Source: Ambrosia x helenae (lineage: Eukaryota > Streptophyta > Magnoliopsida > Asterales > Asteraceae). Taken from it: a stretch of DNA of 64,000 nt. A model generated the notes under the pieces. It was given only the letters and a program-made list of their open reading frames with translations, ran no database searches and was not told the origin of the DNA. The DNA lies in assembly GCA_030844895.1 (NCBI GenBank), contig CM061228.1, forward strand, positions 50,829,081 to 50,893,080. Reading direction: 5' to 3'. Made by a program: the position numbers and the translations under genes. Below are positions 45,435 to 58,700 of the stretch, piece by piece. Position 1 is the first letter of the stretch. The number at the start of each line of letters is the position of its first letter.

Positions 45435-47995
45435 TGTCACACCCTCAAATTTCCACATGCGGGGTTTTACCGCGAGGCGCGTGAAACACCAGGATCCAAG
45501 TCAACGGTCACAATAAACGACATCCATATGATATGAAAACAACGTAAATTGCCCATTAAGTTTCAAAAATTCAACCATCGCTTGCGGAAGCGTAAAACTT
45601 TATTACAACTTAAAAATAAAACATGAAAGTCTGATAATACTCAAAATGAAATGCAAATGGACCCTAGACGTCGTGAGACTCCGTGTGCCTAAACTCAATG
45701 CTGCTACCTTAGCGACCTGAGAAAACATGCCAAAAAGACGTCAACATATAATGCTAGTGAGTTCACAAGTTTTAAGTTCACAAAGCGTTTCAAGCGTAAA
45801 GAGTTTCATCTCAAAAGTACCAAGTATGCAAAACCTTAAGTAAATAACAAGTGTTTCCTTACTACTACGACTGTGTTGCCGAAACCATTACTGACAAGCG
45901 TTGCGTGTGTTGCTGCCCGTGTTTGAGTTGCCGAAAATAGAGACAATATGCACCCGCCCGGCTCCCAGCTATCGGGTGGGGTTCGTCAAGCCCAATAGAT
46001 CTATCCACATTTCCCCCGTTGTGCCCCGCACATTCATGGTTTCCCAGGGACTTAGCGTTGCATTTCGTCGTATAGTAGTTTAAAACAAGTGTTGCGTTTC
46101 ATAAGCGTTGCGTTTCAAAAGTGTTGCGTTCCATAAGCGTTGCGTTTCAAAAGTGTTGCATTTCATAAGCGTTGCGTTTCAAAAAGTGTTGCGTTTCATA
46201 AGTGTTGTGTTTCAAAAGTGTTGTGTTTCATAAGTGTTGCCATAAGCGTTGTGTTTCAAAAGTGTTGCGTTTCATAAGCGTTGCATTTCAAAAGTGTTGC
46301 GTTTCATAAGCGTTGCGTTTCAAAAGTGTTGCGTTTCATAAGCGTTGCGTTTCATTTAACCTATTCACAAGTTCATTTGACCTAACACATGTTTATTTGA
46401 ACTATTCACAAGTTCATTTGACCTAACACATGTTTATTTGACCCTAACATATGTTTATTGGACCTTAACGTATGTTAATTCGACCCTAACACTTGTTAAT
46501 TCGCCCCCGGACACCCAGATTCGACCCCAGGCACCCACATTCGACCCCCAGACACCCACATTCGACCCTTTGGTGCTACATTCGACCCATTTGAGCCACG
46601 TTCGACCCTTTTGAGCCACGTTCGACCCTTTTGACCCACATTCGACCCTTTTGAGCCACGTTCGACCCCACGAAGGGTCGAATGAGTTCCACGTTCGACC
46701 GTTTGCTGCAGAACTTCATAAAACGCACCAAAACACATCTAAACGGTCTGAAAACATCACGAAACATCACCAATCATAGCAGTCAACTATCATTAACATA
46801 TTCCTACAAAACCCTACCAATTTTATCCCGAAATCTGTCCGTTTTACAAGTTACCCAAAATAGTAAATTATGGAGATGTCACACTAAACGCATGCAATCC
46901 TTACCCAATTAGGAAACTTTCTGAAATCAATCAATAATCAACTTAATATACTCATATTATCATGAACAAGAAACCCCCAATCATATCCTTATCACTATCA
47001 TCATGAACAAGCCCTAGATCTAACCCAAAATCCCCAAAATGAGCAAAACATCATCAATAATCTATTGTATCCTATCTCAATCATAAATCATCATCAATAA
47101 CAGTCCTAGATCATTGTTATATCATCTATACAGCAATCAATCATCAAACAATACATAACACCACATAAAACACCATTAGCACATGTTAATTTGTATGAAA
47201 ACTCCTTGTTTATGAATAGGTTTTGTTTAGAAAGATATTAGGAAGGTTTTTATCCATGAAAACATGTTTGAATCAGATCTGGACTCTTGGGGTTTAATGA
47301 AAACGAATTGAAATGCTTTTAAAAATGATTTAGGATGAAGAACACACCTTAGATCTTTGTTTAGAAGATGTTAGTAGGTTAGATTATGGAAAACAAGAGC
47401 AAAAACTCCTTTCTCAGTGATTAAAGTTGCTAGAGAGTGTTTAGAGGCGTTTAGGGTTTGTGAAATGATGAAAAATGACAAAGTGTGGTATCTATACTAT
47501 GTCCAGGTTCGACCATTATATGTGGGTGAATGTAGAGTTAAGTGGTCGAATTTAGTTCCTTTAAAACAGATAGCCAGGTTCGACCCTTCGAACGGTCGAA
47601 CCAGGAAGTGCCTTTTTCCAGAATTTCCAGTTTTGTCATGTTTAACGCATTTTAATGCATCCTAACACATGAACATGCAATCTTAATCTATGTTTAACAT
47701 ATATAAGCATGGATAATCATCTACACATCGTTTAAACACATATTTGCACATAATCCTCCATATAAGAATCAATCTATACATAATACTTTATTTAGTTTAT
47801 GTAATTCACCAACAACGGGACTCGTAACGTGTGTGTGTGTGATTGGACCAATGATCCTCTAAATCATTGAACCCTGGACAGTACGGACTGTGTTCCGACT
47901 CAACTGACCCCGTCAAGTATGTTTAATAAACGTTTCTCGCTAAGGTAGACTTTTTGTGTTTATGAAATGTTGACCTAAACATGTCGGGTGTCATA
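45435..47995 (-). repeat. 5' LTR of Gyp-D (2,561 bp, internally deleted)
   Basis: Compared with the 3' LTR it lacks about 414 bp (40790-41203 there). Sequence jumps from the minisatellite straight to TTAACCTATTCACAAG, with TTCAT at the join. It also carries a roughly 43-bp local duplication near 46365-46440 and a longer minisatellite (46087-46354). Confidence 0.9.
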
Positions 47996-48000
47996 ATACA

Positions 48001-50315
48001 TCAAAAAACAACACTGCTAGACAAACCACAACACAAAACCAGAACCAAAACCAAACACCACAAAATCCAAACCGAACAATCATTCCTATTTTTACACCAA
48101 ACACACAAACCTAACCAGATAACCAAAACCAGGCCTTGGTGATACAGAAAGACGAGGGATTTGATTGGACAGGTATGCAGTTGGGTGTTGAGGAGATTAC
48201 CACTGGTAACGTGGCATGTGTTGCACAGAAGATGGATCTGGATGAGCCGGTATGTGTTGAAGTAGAGATAGTGACTGAGAAGATGTCTGAAGTGAAAATA
48301 TCGGAGTTTAGTGAAGAAAGTGATGATTGTGGAGAGAAGAAGTCTGGTTTGATTCTTGATTCGGTGAATGATGTGCCAGAACAGTATGATTCAGCTTAAT
48401 CTGATGTGGAGAGTGAGTCTGATTCTAAATCTAGTGTTAACTCACTGGATGATGATATCGACCAATTGCTTGCTGAAGCTGACTTTCTGATGACCCGCAA
48501 ATCATGCATGGTGGATGATGCTTGTACCAGAATTGATTATTCAAAGTTTTTCGCTAGGAAGGAAGCACACTTTGCACTGATGGCGATGACAGAACCTCCA
48601 AAGCAGGTAAGTACTGAATCTAATCTTGATATGAATAGTAAGAATTATTGTGGTGCATGTGATCGATTGATAGAGGATAATAAGCAACTCAGGGTTCAGC
48701 TTGAGAGTGCTAAGATCAACTGTCAATCGTATCGGAAAGAAGCACGAGAGTTTAACAGAGTACTTGATGGTTATAAGAAAGAGATTTCATAACTGAAAAA
48801 GACTTTATCTTTGAAACAACTAGCCATTAACAACTACATAAATGATTTAGAAAATACAAAACTTGAAATGGCTACCATCAAGTGCTTTGCAGAAAAAGTG
48901 AATAAGAAACTTGAGAGTTATAAGCATATCGCTTATGTTGTTGATCATATCATAGAGGAGCCTTCACAGTCTAGTAGTGCAAACTACAAGGCCGTCCCAT
49001 CTCCAGTGTTATTTGAAAACCATACTTTGCATTCAATAACACCGGAGAGATCACTTAAGTCTGACTCGACATCGGATAATGAGTTGAACACTTCTAGTGT
49101 GGGAGACCCAAATTCTGATGTTCGACCAATTTTGGGACTAAACAATGAAGGTGTAGTTGCTGTAACTGATGACTCCGATTCTGAGGATGACCAATCTGAG
49201 AAGGTGTGTGATATTCCTACCGAAAATAACATAATTACAAACGAACCTGTGTCACCATCTCAGATTGTGCATCCCATGGCTAACGCTCATAGAAAGAATC
49301 AATCAGTTAAGCCTGTTGAAAAGAAAAATGAATCCTGTGACAAACCCGTCAAGATTTTCTATCCTGTGACGAGGAATATCCAATCAAATTTGCCAATTAT
49401 TCAAAGATTGAAAAGATTTGGCAGGAGAGGACCATTTGGTTCCCAAAGCATGAGCGAACAAATTATGTACCTCCAGAGATCTTAGAGAGAATTTACTTGG
49501 ATATTCCAAAAGAACCGAAAGTTAATGTCACCGAGTTTATCAAGCCACAGAATAAGGCTAACAGTTTTCTAGAGCCGACTTACTCCATGGATCCAGCTCC
49601 TGAGAGTCTTAGACAGAAATGTGTGGAGGATCAATATCCTATCACTACATACTCTAAGTCGAACGCCAAGAATAACTTTGAAGAATACCGTGCGTGTTAT
49701 AAATGCGGGGAGAGAGGGCATCTACTTGTTCACTTCCCGTATGTTAGGCACAAAAGGCACGAGGTGGAAGTAAAGCAAAATCATCAACGTCCAGTCGATA
49801 ATCAATGTTATCCACAACAATGCGTTGTCCCTCAACAAACACATTTTTATAATCAAAATCATTTTTATCAAAGAAGGGATAATCGTTCGATGACATATGA
49901 TCGTCGTAACCGGATAGCAATTGAGAAACCACTTAAGAAACCAATGGTGAACACAACTGTTGACAAGAAAAAGGTTGCTGTAAAACCTACTATCAAACCA
50001 ACAGTTGGACCTGTCTCTGTTAAATCAGAGAAGGTAACCAAGAAAGTTTCATTCAAAGACGAAGTAAAGAAACCGGTTGAGACCCCAAAATCTCAAATTC
50101 GGATCTTGAAACGTTCAGAACAGCATTGGTCACCAAAGGGTTCACAAGGTGCTTCATCTTCACAAGTGAATGAGAATGTCAAAGTTGAAACTGAAAAAGA
50201 TGTAATTGATCAGAAAAAGATCAATTCAAATCAATCTGATTGTAAGAAAGAATCTTTGAAACACAAAGTTCAAAGACCCAAGACCAAGCAGGCTTGGGTC
50301 CCCCGAAAAATCTAA
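48001..50315 (+). pseudogene. Cop-1 gag C-terminal region / gag-pol linker
   Basis: After Gyp-D a Gln/Asn/Pro-rich linker leads into long frames at 48136-48399, 48406-48792, 48811-49485 and 49497-50315, separated by single stops (48397, 48790, 49483) and small shifts. The content is acidic, then helical (KQLRVQLESAKINCQSYRKE), then Lys-rich. A second knuckle-like CYKCGERGHLLVHFP near 49700 has lost its last Cys. Large zinc-knuckle gag extensions before protease are known in Sirevirus-like elements. Exact function unknown. Confidence 0.65.
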
Positions 50316-50330
50316 TCTTTTACTTGATAT

Positions 50331-50570
50331 GTGCAGGGAGCTTCAGCTGGCCCTGTGAGCAGTCTTTGGATTGTTGACAGTGGAGCTTCTGGTCACATTA
50401 AATGGAATCTATCGCTACTGTTCGATATCAGAAATATTAATGGAGGTTATGTAGCGTTTGCTGGGAACAAGGGTGGATACGTTACCATGGAGGGTAGTGT
50501 CAGTAATGGGATAGTGAAAAAGAATCAATCATGTGGCATAGGAGGATGGGACACATTCACCTTCGAAAGA
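50331..50570 (+). pseudogene. Cop-1 protease, internally deleted
   Basis: LWIVDSGASGHIKWNLSLLF carries the copia aspartic protease active site DSGAS-GH. After MEGSVSNGIVK the sequence jumps straight to WHRRMGHIH. The normal hydrophobic strand and pre-integrase start (roughly 60-90 residues) are missing, with a frame change at the join near 50525. Confidence 0.75.
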
Positions 50571-51481
50571 TGAATCAATTGGTGAAGAATGAACTTGTCA
50601 CAGGCGTGAATGTTAAACATTTTCATTTAAATGACAAGTGTGTGAGTTGCAAGAAAGGTAAGCAGCACAAGCAATCCCATAAGCCAAAGAAAGTAAATTC
50701 CATTGAACTGCCACTTGAGCGTTTACACATGGACCTGTTTGGACCGGTCAAGCGTAAAAGTCATGCTGGTGAATTGTACTGTCTTGTGGTTACCGATGAC
50801 TATTCCAGATTTTCATGGGTTATGTGCTTGCATCATAAGAGCGACACGTTTGATAATTTGAAAGTTCTGTTCACTCGTTTGGAAAATATCTATTGTCTCA
50901 AGATCAAGAGAATTAGGAGTGATAATGGGACGGAGTTTAAGAATGCACAAATGGAGGCTCTTTGTGAAAACAAAGGAATTCATCATGAATACAGTGCTCC
51001 GAATACCCCTCAACAGAACGGTGTCGCAGAACGCAAAAACAGGACTCTAATTGAAACGGCAAGAACAATGCTTGCGGATTCCAATCTTCCAGTAATGTTC
51101 TTGAACGAAGCAATTTACGCAGCTTGTTATTCTCTTAATCGTGTTTAAACGGTGAAGAAGTTTGGCAAAACTTCTTATGAGCTGTTGAATCGACGAAAGC
51201 CGAACTTAGAGTATCTAAAACCATTTGGAGCACCATGTACAATGCTTAATCCATCTAAGAAGTTCGCACCGAAGGCTGAAGAAGGATTCTTTGTTGGATA
51301 TGCAACCCCGCTCAAACGGGTTTTCAACAAACGAACTCGTCAGGTCGAGGAGTGGGCTAACGTAGAAGTTCAGAGATATACTCAGAATGTACAGGGTAGC
51401 GGTCCAGACTGGATGTTTGATTACAAGGATTTCTTTGAGTCATTCAATCTAGATAGCTTGGTTGAAGAAGCTGTACTATGA
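50531..51481 (+). pseudogene. Cop-1 integrase
   Basis: GAG-pre-integrase and zinc finger (WHRRMGHIHLRKMNQL, CVSCKKGKQHKQSH), then the catalytic core: HMDLFGPVKR, RSDNGTEFKN and NGVAERKNRTLIETARTML supply the DDE residues. TAA at 51146 (LNRV stop) interrupts just before the C-terminal part (TSYELLNRRKPNLEYLKPFG), which continues to 51481. It would insert the element's DNA copy into the genome. Confidence 0.88.
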
Positions 51482-51505
51482 TTATATTACGAGGTCAAAA
51501 ACGCA

Positions 51506-53010
51506 GTGACATCACCGTTGGTGCGTCCGATCACTGTAAACCCTCAAACAGCTTCTAATGATACCAACGCTCCTGCAGCTGAAGAAGAGGTATTTCAGGA
51601 AGCTTCCACAACTCTTATTTCATCGGAATCTGAAGATGACGATGATGTTACAAGTGAAGCTGTTCAAGATGTTGCTACAAAGACACCACAAGTGAACCCA
51701 AATCCACATGTTGCTTCATCATCAAATTTGGGTAATGATCTGGATTCCACAGAGAACTTAACTACTCAGACGGGAGTGCAAGAACCTGATTATCCAGAAT
51801 CTCGGATACATCGGATTCACCCGATCGAGCATGTTATTGGTGATCCTGGTAGCAGTGTGATGACGAGAGGTCAACTGAGGAATGCTAACTCACCAGAAAA
51901 CCTTGGTGCTCTTGCTTTATATGCCAAAATTCAAAAATCAAGTTTTCAAAATGACAGGTCTTTTGCTTGTTATGTTTCACAAGTTGAGCCGCGGACTTAC
52001 AAGGATGCTCTTTTGGATGACGCTTGGGTAGAGGCTATGCAGGAGGAGTTATTACAGTTTTAGAAAATCGAAGTGTGGACACTGGCAGATTTACCCCCAG
52101 GACGAAAGAAGATAGGAACGAAATGGGCGTTCAAGTTAAGAAAGATGACAAAGGAGTGATAGTTAGGAACAAAGCTCGTTTGGTTGTACAAGGCTTTCAT
52201 CAAGTTGAGGGAATTGATTACAACGAGATTTATGCACCGGTTGCACACTTAGAAGCTATCCGAATGTTTCTGGCGTTTGCATCATATAAGAAATTCAAGG
52301 TGTATCAAATGCAGTCAAAAGCGCGTTTCTTTACGGTGTGGTTAAGGAGGAAGTTTACGTAGGTCAACCACCAGGCTTTGAGGACCCTATTCACCGGGAT
52401 AAGGTCTACGTTCTAAACAAAGCTCTTTACGGGTTGCACCAGGCTCCAAGGCAATGGTATGAGGAGCTGAGCACGTATCTTCTGACGAAAGGATTCAAAC
52501 GAGGTTTGGTAGATTACACACTGTTCACAAAACGAACAGGGGATGACTTGCTTCTAGTGCAGATTTATGTTGATGACATTATTTTTGGTTCTACTAACGA
52601 ACTTCTGTGCAGAGAATTTGAAAGTGTTATGCAGGAAAAGTTCGAAATGAGTGCTATGGGAGAGATGCAGTTTTTCCTAGGGTTGCAGGTGGAACAAAGA
52701 CCAACGGGGATCTTTATTCACCAGACGAAATATGTTTCTGAAGTCTCGAGCCGATTCCAGATGGATGATTCAAAGCCGATGGATACCCCAATACAACCTA
52801 ATCACGGGATTGGTGTTGACGCTAAGGGGGAGCTAACTGATCCTTTTACATACAGAGTAATCGTCGGATCTCTGATGTACCTCACCGCCTCCAGACCAGA
52901 TATAATGTTTGCCACATGTCTCTATGCACGTTATCAGTCGAAACAGAGTCATCTTGCAGCTGTCAAACGTATCCTTAGATATCTGAAGGGTTGTCCGTCG
53001 AGAGGACTAT
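51506..53010 (+). pseudogene. Cop-1 reverse transcriptase
   Basis: A polar linker leads into the copia reverse transcriptase start (AWVEAMQEELLQF) and NKARLVVQGFHQVEGIDYNE. A one-base deletion near 52312 removes the first catalytic Asp codon (expected YQMDVKSAF). The domain continues as FGYGL-type YGLHQAPRQWYEELSTYLL, with catalytic IYVDDIIFGSTNE near 52565 and MGEMQFFLGLQVEQRPTGIF. Shifts also occur near 52065 and 52345. Confidence 0.9.
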
Positions 53011-53459
53011 GGTACCCTAATGATGATAATTTTGACCTAATCACTTTTAGTGATGCAGATTGGGGTGGCTGTGACAAAGACAGCAAATCCACAACGGCTG
53101 GATGCCAATTTATGGGGAGCAGGCTCGTGACCTGGTAATGCAAGAAACAGACCGCAGTTGCCTTATGCACATGTGAAGCAGAATATGTCTCAGCATCAAG
53201 CTGCTGCTCAGAGGTTCTTTGGACACAACAACAGATGGTGGACTACGGTTTGCAATTTCTTAAAACCCCTATTTACTGTGATAATGAAGCCGCAATTGCA
53301 TTAACAAAAGACTTAGTAAATCACTCGAAAGCTAAACATATCCGGATCAAATACCATTTTATCCGTGATTGTTACGCAAAAGAGTTGATCGATATGGTCA
53401 AAATCCACACTGACTATCAACGTGCATATCTTTTTACCAAAGCTTTTGATAAATCATGA
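53011..53459 (+). pseudogene. Cop-1 RNase H
   Basis: LITFSDADWGGCDKDSKSTT holds the first RNase H Asp. A TAA at 53136-53138 replaces an expected sense codon in LVTW-CKKQTAVALCTCEAEY. The rest continues to IYCDNEAAIALTKDLVNHSK and HFIRD, ending at TGA 53457-53459. Confidence 0.88.
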
Positions 53460-54794
53460 TTTGACTATCTTTTAAAAGCTAACGGTACAAAAGAAAAACA
53501 GGACTGATCCCCACCTCAGTTTATCGCTTTTTAGTTTAGTTTTTATTGCTTTTCAGTAAAATTCAAAAATCCAAAAATATGTTTTACATTTTTAATTAGA
53601 ATTTATTTTCAGAAAAACCAAAAACATTAAAAAATTCAAAAACCCATAAAAATTAGAAAAACCCAAAATGATTTCCTGGAGAAAAAGGGGAAATGATAGT
53701 ATATCAGTGGGGATCTGACACATTCTAAAGAAATGTAATGCAATATAAGGCGTGTGTCTGAGTCTGTGTGATGTGTTGATAGGCTTCGTAGACCTATTAC
53801 TGCGTGCCTGATACATACATATCAAACGATTTGTTGTGTGGATGAACTCCTCATGGGCATATGGTCTTAGTACCGTAATTTCGTTTGATAGGGTATTTGT
53901 ACAAAATTCGGAGGTTTCGGGTCGCTATGTTATTAGTTGTCTGGGGATAGCCTCTCTGATCTTCTGCTGTAAGTCATTACGGACCTAGATCAGACAGGGT
54001 GTCTTTATAAAAGAGCTGTAATGCCAAATCCTAAAGTTACCGAATTGAGGAACTTTCATGCATGACGATAATCAAAGATTATCTATTACATCGTATCCAA
54101 TCACTGTTGCAAATCATGATTGATATTAGCCCTCAACCTGGTAGAGTGCACATGTTACTTTGTTGCATTGATTTGCTGACCTGTATACCTCTGTGCCTCA
54201 TACCTTGTAAATTACAGATGACGAAAGCATAATCACGCGTTACAATGAGTCTTTGTGCATTTACTTCTTGATATGGGAGTATGTCGTGTGCGTGGGAACC
54301 ACAGACAATTGAGTTTATACTATAAATAATAGTATCAGTCTAAAGCACTGCACAACAGTCTACATGTGAGTTTATGTGGATCACAATATCAGCAGTTGCC
54401 AGATCACACATTGTCTTTAATGATAATAAATCAAAAGATCAACGGTGTGATCAGATTTCTCAATAACTGATATGATCCCTTTACCGGAAATCACAAAATA
54501 TTTATTGCTTTATCTTTACTTTTTGTGCATTTTATATTTCTCGTCAAAAATACAAAACTCAAAAAGATTTTAGGTGTGTTTTAACAAAAAGTTCAGAAAA
54601 TCCAAAAGATTTTACATTTCTATCTTATTTTTGATAGATGATGGTGGTTGATAATGATTTTCCAAAACTTGATGGACCATCTGAGCTTTGTCATCTTTAA
54701 ATGAGAAATAATGGATGTCGGATGCTTAAAAGTTGAAAAATATTTTGAACGGGACTCGATTTTGAGATTTGGTAAAATTTTCAAAAATTCCAAT

Positions 54795-55016
54795 TTTCAT
54801 TCGCCCCTTCGTTGGGTCGAAGGTGGAATTTTAACTGCTCATTCGAACCTTTTAAATGGTCGAATGTGAGTGTTCATGTGACATTTTCACATTCGAACCC
54901 TTTTTCTACATTCGAACCTTTAAATAGGGTCGAAGGTGGAAAAAGTTTCACATTCGGCCTAGTCAAACGGTCGAATGTGGAGCCTATATATACCAGATCT
55001 GCACATTCGACCCTCA
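54795..55016 (+). promoter_or_regulatory. Putative internal promoter of Cop-1: GGTCGAA/TTCGAACC array with TATATATA
   Basis: About nine motif copies. CGGTCGAATGTGGAGCC runs directly into TATATATACC (54985-54992), the same arrangement as in the element's own LTR. It lies about 720 bp upstream of the second gene's ATG. Confidence 0.55.
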
Positions 55017-55445
55017 CTTTCAAAAAAATTCATAATTCTGAGCTAAAGTGATCTTGTTGCCCGTGCATTAAAAATCATACCATTGTGTTCGTCTTGATTC
55101 ACTGATCATTTTGCTATAACGTTTGCAGGTTATCATCAACAATATAGTTCTTAATCATTGATTTAGTGACTGAGCCCTAACTGACATCAAAACTCAATTA
55201 TAAACTGTTAATTGCCACAATTTTTGTTTAGTATTCAGTACTTATGTGTTTTAGGGGGAGAATAAACAATTGATGTTTCAAAACATTCAAACCCTAGTTT
55301 TTATTAGAAAACACATAATCAATGGATAATAATTGAAATTGTTCATTGGAAATGATTAATCGGTCATGTTAGAAAGTATTCAAATCAAAATGGCATGATA
55401 AAACGAACCAAATCAAAATTTGATGTTGAAGAAGATGAACAGTCT

Positions 55446-55625
55446 CTTTCGCCCAAATTCAAACGGTTGAATGTGACTTTTTGGGCGAATGTAGATGTTC
55501 AATCGGTCGAACCTGGAAACAAACGGTAGAATGTACAATTTTACAAAATGTTTTTCACATTCGAACCTTTGATTCCACATTCGAACCTTTCTGATTTCAC
55601 ATTCGAACCAACGAACGGTCGAATG
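55446..55625 (+). repeat. Second motif cluster upstream of the Cop-1 extra gene
   Basis: About seven TTCGAACC, GGTCGAA or GGGCGAATG copies end about 75 bp before an acceptor-like TTGTTTTTGCAG (ending 55703). It is the counterpart of the leader cluster 27297-27575 upstream of gag. Confidence 0.75.
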
Positions 55626-55710
55626 AAGAATCTGAAAATCAAAAATTTCAAGTTTTGTTTATTTTGTCCGTTTTTAACGTGTTTTCTTGATTTGTTTTTG
55701 CAGTTTGATA

Positions 55711-58700
55711 ATGTCTGAACAGGAAAGTGCTGATATTCCCGCTGGATCTTTTGAAAAGGCAACCGGAAAGGATCAGATGGAAGAACTACCATTTGAACCG
55801 GCGCACAACTGTTGTGCATTCATGGGAGACTTGAAGAAACATCATGAGTTTACTGGCATCGTAGATTTCATGAAGAGAAGCCGAGTGATTGTTGCATTAG
55901 CTACCCCCGCCATCATTTATAAGGATCATCAACAGGAGTTCTGGAAGAATGCAAGAATGTACTACTGGAACAACGAATCTACTGTGGTTAGTATGATTCA
56001 GGGGGAGCTGGTAATCATTTCTGAAGATGATATCCGTGAGGCACTAAAGTTGTATGATGAGAAGAAGACAGATCCTAGAGAACTATCGTGGATAGAACAG
56101 AGAAAGTGCTTCTTACGAATGAAGTACAACAGACCGATAACTGATGGTTCGTTTCACAAAGGGAAGCTATGCCCTCAGTTTAAGTATCTCGCTCACGTCA
56201 TGTGATGAGGAAGAGCATCAGTTCTTTGATGGTGGCTCTTATATTGAACAAGCCGTTCAATGTAGCTGGTATGATATTGGAACACATGTTAGAACCACTT
56301 AGAGGCTTGAAGAACAAGAAGTTTTTGCTTTATCTGAGGTTCGTACAGATGATACTTGATGAGAAGCATAAGAAGTTGAGAAGAGATCCTACCCAGATCA
56401 TTGTACAGAATCATATGAATCTGAATACACTTGTTAGAATGAAGGGTTATAAGGGTGTGCCGTTGAATGAAAGACCACCTCACAAGAACCTGTTTGGTCA
56501 TTTGATCAACCTAGGGTATGTAGATCCAGGCAAGAATGAGGTTAGACATGATAATAGTGATTCAGATCTAGATAATCCTTTGTGTCCAATTGATCCTGAT
56601 GCAAAGAGAAAACGTCAACTCGTAAACGTTGGTGCAAAGACGGGAAAAGGAAAAGAGAAACAAGATGATACTGAACCTGCTTAGAAGAAGGTTTCAAGGA
56701 GAAAGAAGAGTGTAGCCAAGAAAGGTTTACATTTAGTCGATGAAGTGTCTGTTGATTCAGAAGAGACACAGGAGGATGAGAGATGGGATTCTGAGAATGA
56801 GACTGTAAAGAGCACCACGCCTAACGCCACTGTGGCTGGTGAGTCTGAGAGTCTAAATAAGTCTGTTGAGGAGCAAAGGACAAAAAGTCCTATTGCGTTG
56901 GATGAGACATATGAAGGTTTAGGATTGGGATCCCAAGACTTTGTAGGATCGCCAAAGACAGGTGATAAACAAAAGAAGCCACAATACAAGAAGAAAAAGA
57001 AAGTATTGAAGCCGATGGAGAAGTGAGCTAGAGATATTGAGCATCTGGTTGCTGGAAAGAAACTGCCTCCAGCATCTAGCTCTAAATCACCTATCACATC
57101 CCCAGCAGCGAACAAGCAAAAGACATCATCTGCTGCTAAACAGACTGAATTGCCAACTGATGAATTCAACAGTGCACTGGATAGAGTGTTAAAGAAGTTG
57201 AAGAAAAGGAAGATTCCTGTTGCTGAAGCTTCGACACCTAAGGTTACTGTAGACAGTGATATGATGACTGCAGTGAACCAGAAGCTTGTTGATATGATGA
57301 AAATTATTAATCAGCAACAAGCAGAGATTGAACAGTTGAGAATCAATGACAAGAAGATGTTAGATGTTGTTGAAACATCACATGAGAATCATGAAGCTTT
57401 GGAAGCTAAGATTAAACAACTTTAGAGAGAAAAAAAGAAGTTGTTGAAGCATGAACAGAGAAACACCAGGAGATACATTGCTATAAAAGAGGAGAACAAG
57501 ATGTTGAAAGAAAGTAACAAGAGTATGGATAATCTGATCAAAGACTTATACTCTAAAGCTCCTCAGTTACAAGCTGGTGAAGAAGATAAGGAGCGTGATG
57601 AAGAAGAAGTTGATTTTGAACCATCTGATGAAGAAGAAGAAGAAGAAGATGATGAGTTGGATGAGGATGCTGGTAATGCTCCTAAGAAGAAGAAAGATGG
57701 TGATGATGATGGTTCAGGAGACGATTCAGGAGAAGGTAATAGCTTTGCGAGTTCTGACAGTGATGATGATGATGACACAGACAAGTACAAGTGTGAGAAA
57801 AGAGGATCGGGAAAAGATACATGAGAATCAAGTTCGAAAGCTCCTGGTGGTACTGTTGACGATGATAATATCTTTTGGAATGAGAAGATTAGATTGTTAT
57901 TTGAAGATGACAAGAACATGTATCGCCAGATGTTGACTGACAGAGTCTGGACGATAGAGATGACTGGTAGATTCCCTGAGATATTTGAGTCTAATGATAT
58001 GAGATTTGAGTTGGAGTACAACAATCCTGGATGAGAAGATGGAGAAGTTTCTGCAGCCATGTCTAAGGAAAGTTTGGAAGGACTGGCGAAACAGGTTGGT
58101 AAGACTCTGGAGGAGTTAATGGCTGATAATCAGATACCAAACATACCTGAGAAAGAAGCAGGTAATCACTCCGATGACAGAGACGTGCCAGTATTTGAGG
58201 AGGTAGAGATTGAGGATATCACTAGCGAGGAATATCAAGAATACTTCAAAAAGAACAAAGATTCTCGATTTCCTAAATTCACCGATGAGCTGTTACGCCA
58301 GGCTGAGAAACTTGCTCATGAAAAGAGTAAGAGATTTGTTGAAGAAGTGTTTCCATATTGTAATAAGCCAAACACTGAACAATCTGACGCGTTGAAAGAA
58401 CTCTTAAGGAAGCTTAAAGAGAAAGAGGCTAACCGTCCAAAGAGATAAGTTCAAGGTAGCTTTTACAAGTTTCACAATGACTTGTTTAAAGGGAAAGCTC
58501 TTGGATGGAAGTTCGTGAAACAGTTGAAGTGTGTTGCTGTAAAATGGGAAAAAGGAATTCTGTACTTTGACAGATTCCATGACTTGAAGACACTTCCATA
58601 CTGGGCTATTCGTGATATTTGTAGACATGAGATGATAGGTTCTGTAAACGATCATGTTGCTTATTTTGCAGAACGTATGTCGAGAGAAAGCAGAACGAAG

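Larger units (their letters stand above)
39925..47995 (-). mobile_element. Gyp-D: gag-only Ty3/gypsy element (8,071 bp), minus strand, TSD ATACA
   Basis: LTRs at 39925-42820 and 45435-47995, with ATACA at 39920-39924 and 47996-48000. The internal region is 2.6 kb with gag only. The outer LTR terminus has mutated (CACA to CATA on the plus strand). The two LTRs differ by about 335 bp in length, plus many substitutions, so it is older than Gyp-B. It lies in Cop-1 gag, opposite in orientation to Gyp-C. Confidence 0.93.
53460..55686 (+). other. Cop-1 2.2-kb spacer between pol and the second gene
   Basis: No coding frame of note. The first kilobase is plain AT-rich sequence. From 54795 there is a TTCGAACC/GGTCGAATGTGG array ending in a TATA box (54985-54992), then about 430 bp without motifs, then a second motif cluster at 55446-55625. 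Confidence 0.65.

Noticed and set aside
57563..58060. 165-residue Ser-rich frame on the minus strand
   Set aside because: Antisense shadow of the Asp/Glu run in the Cop-1 extra gene.
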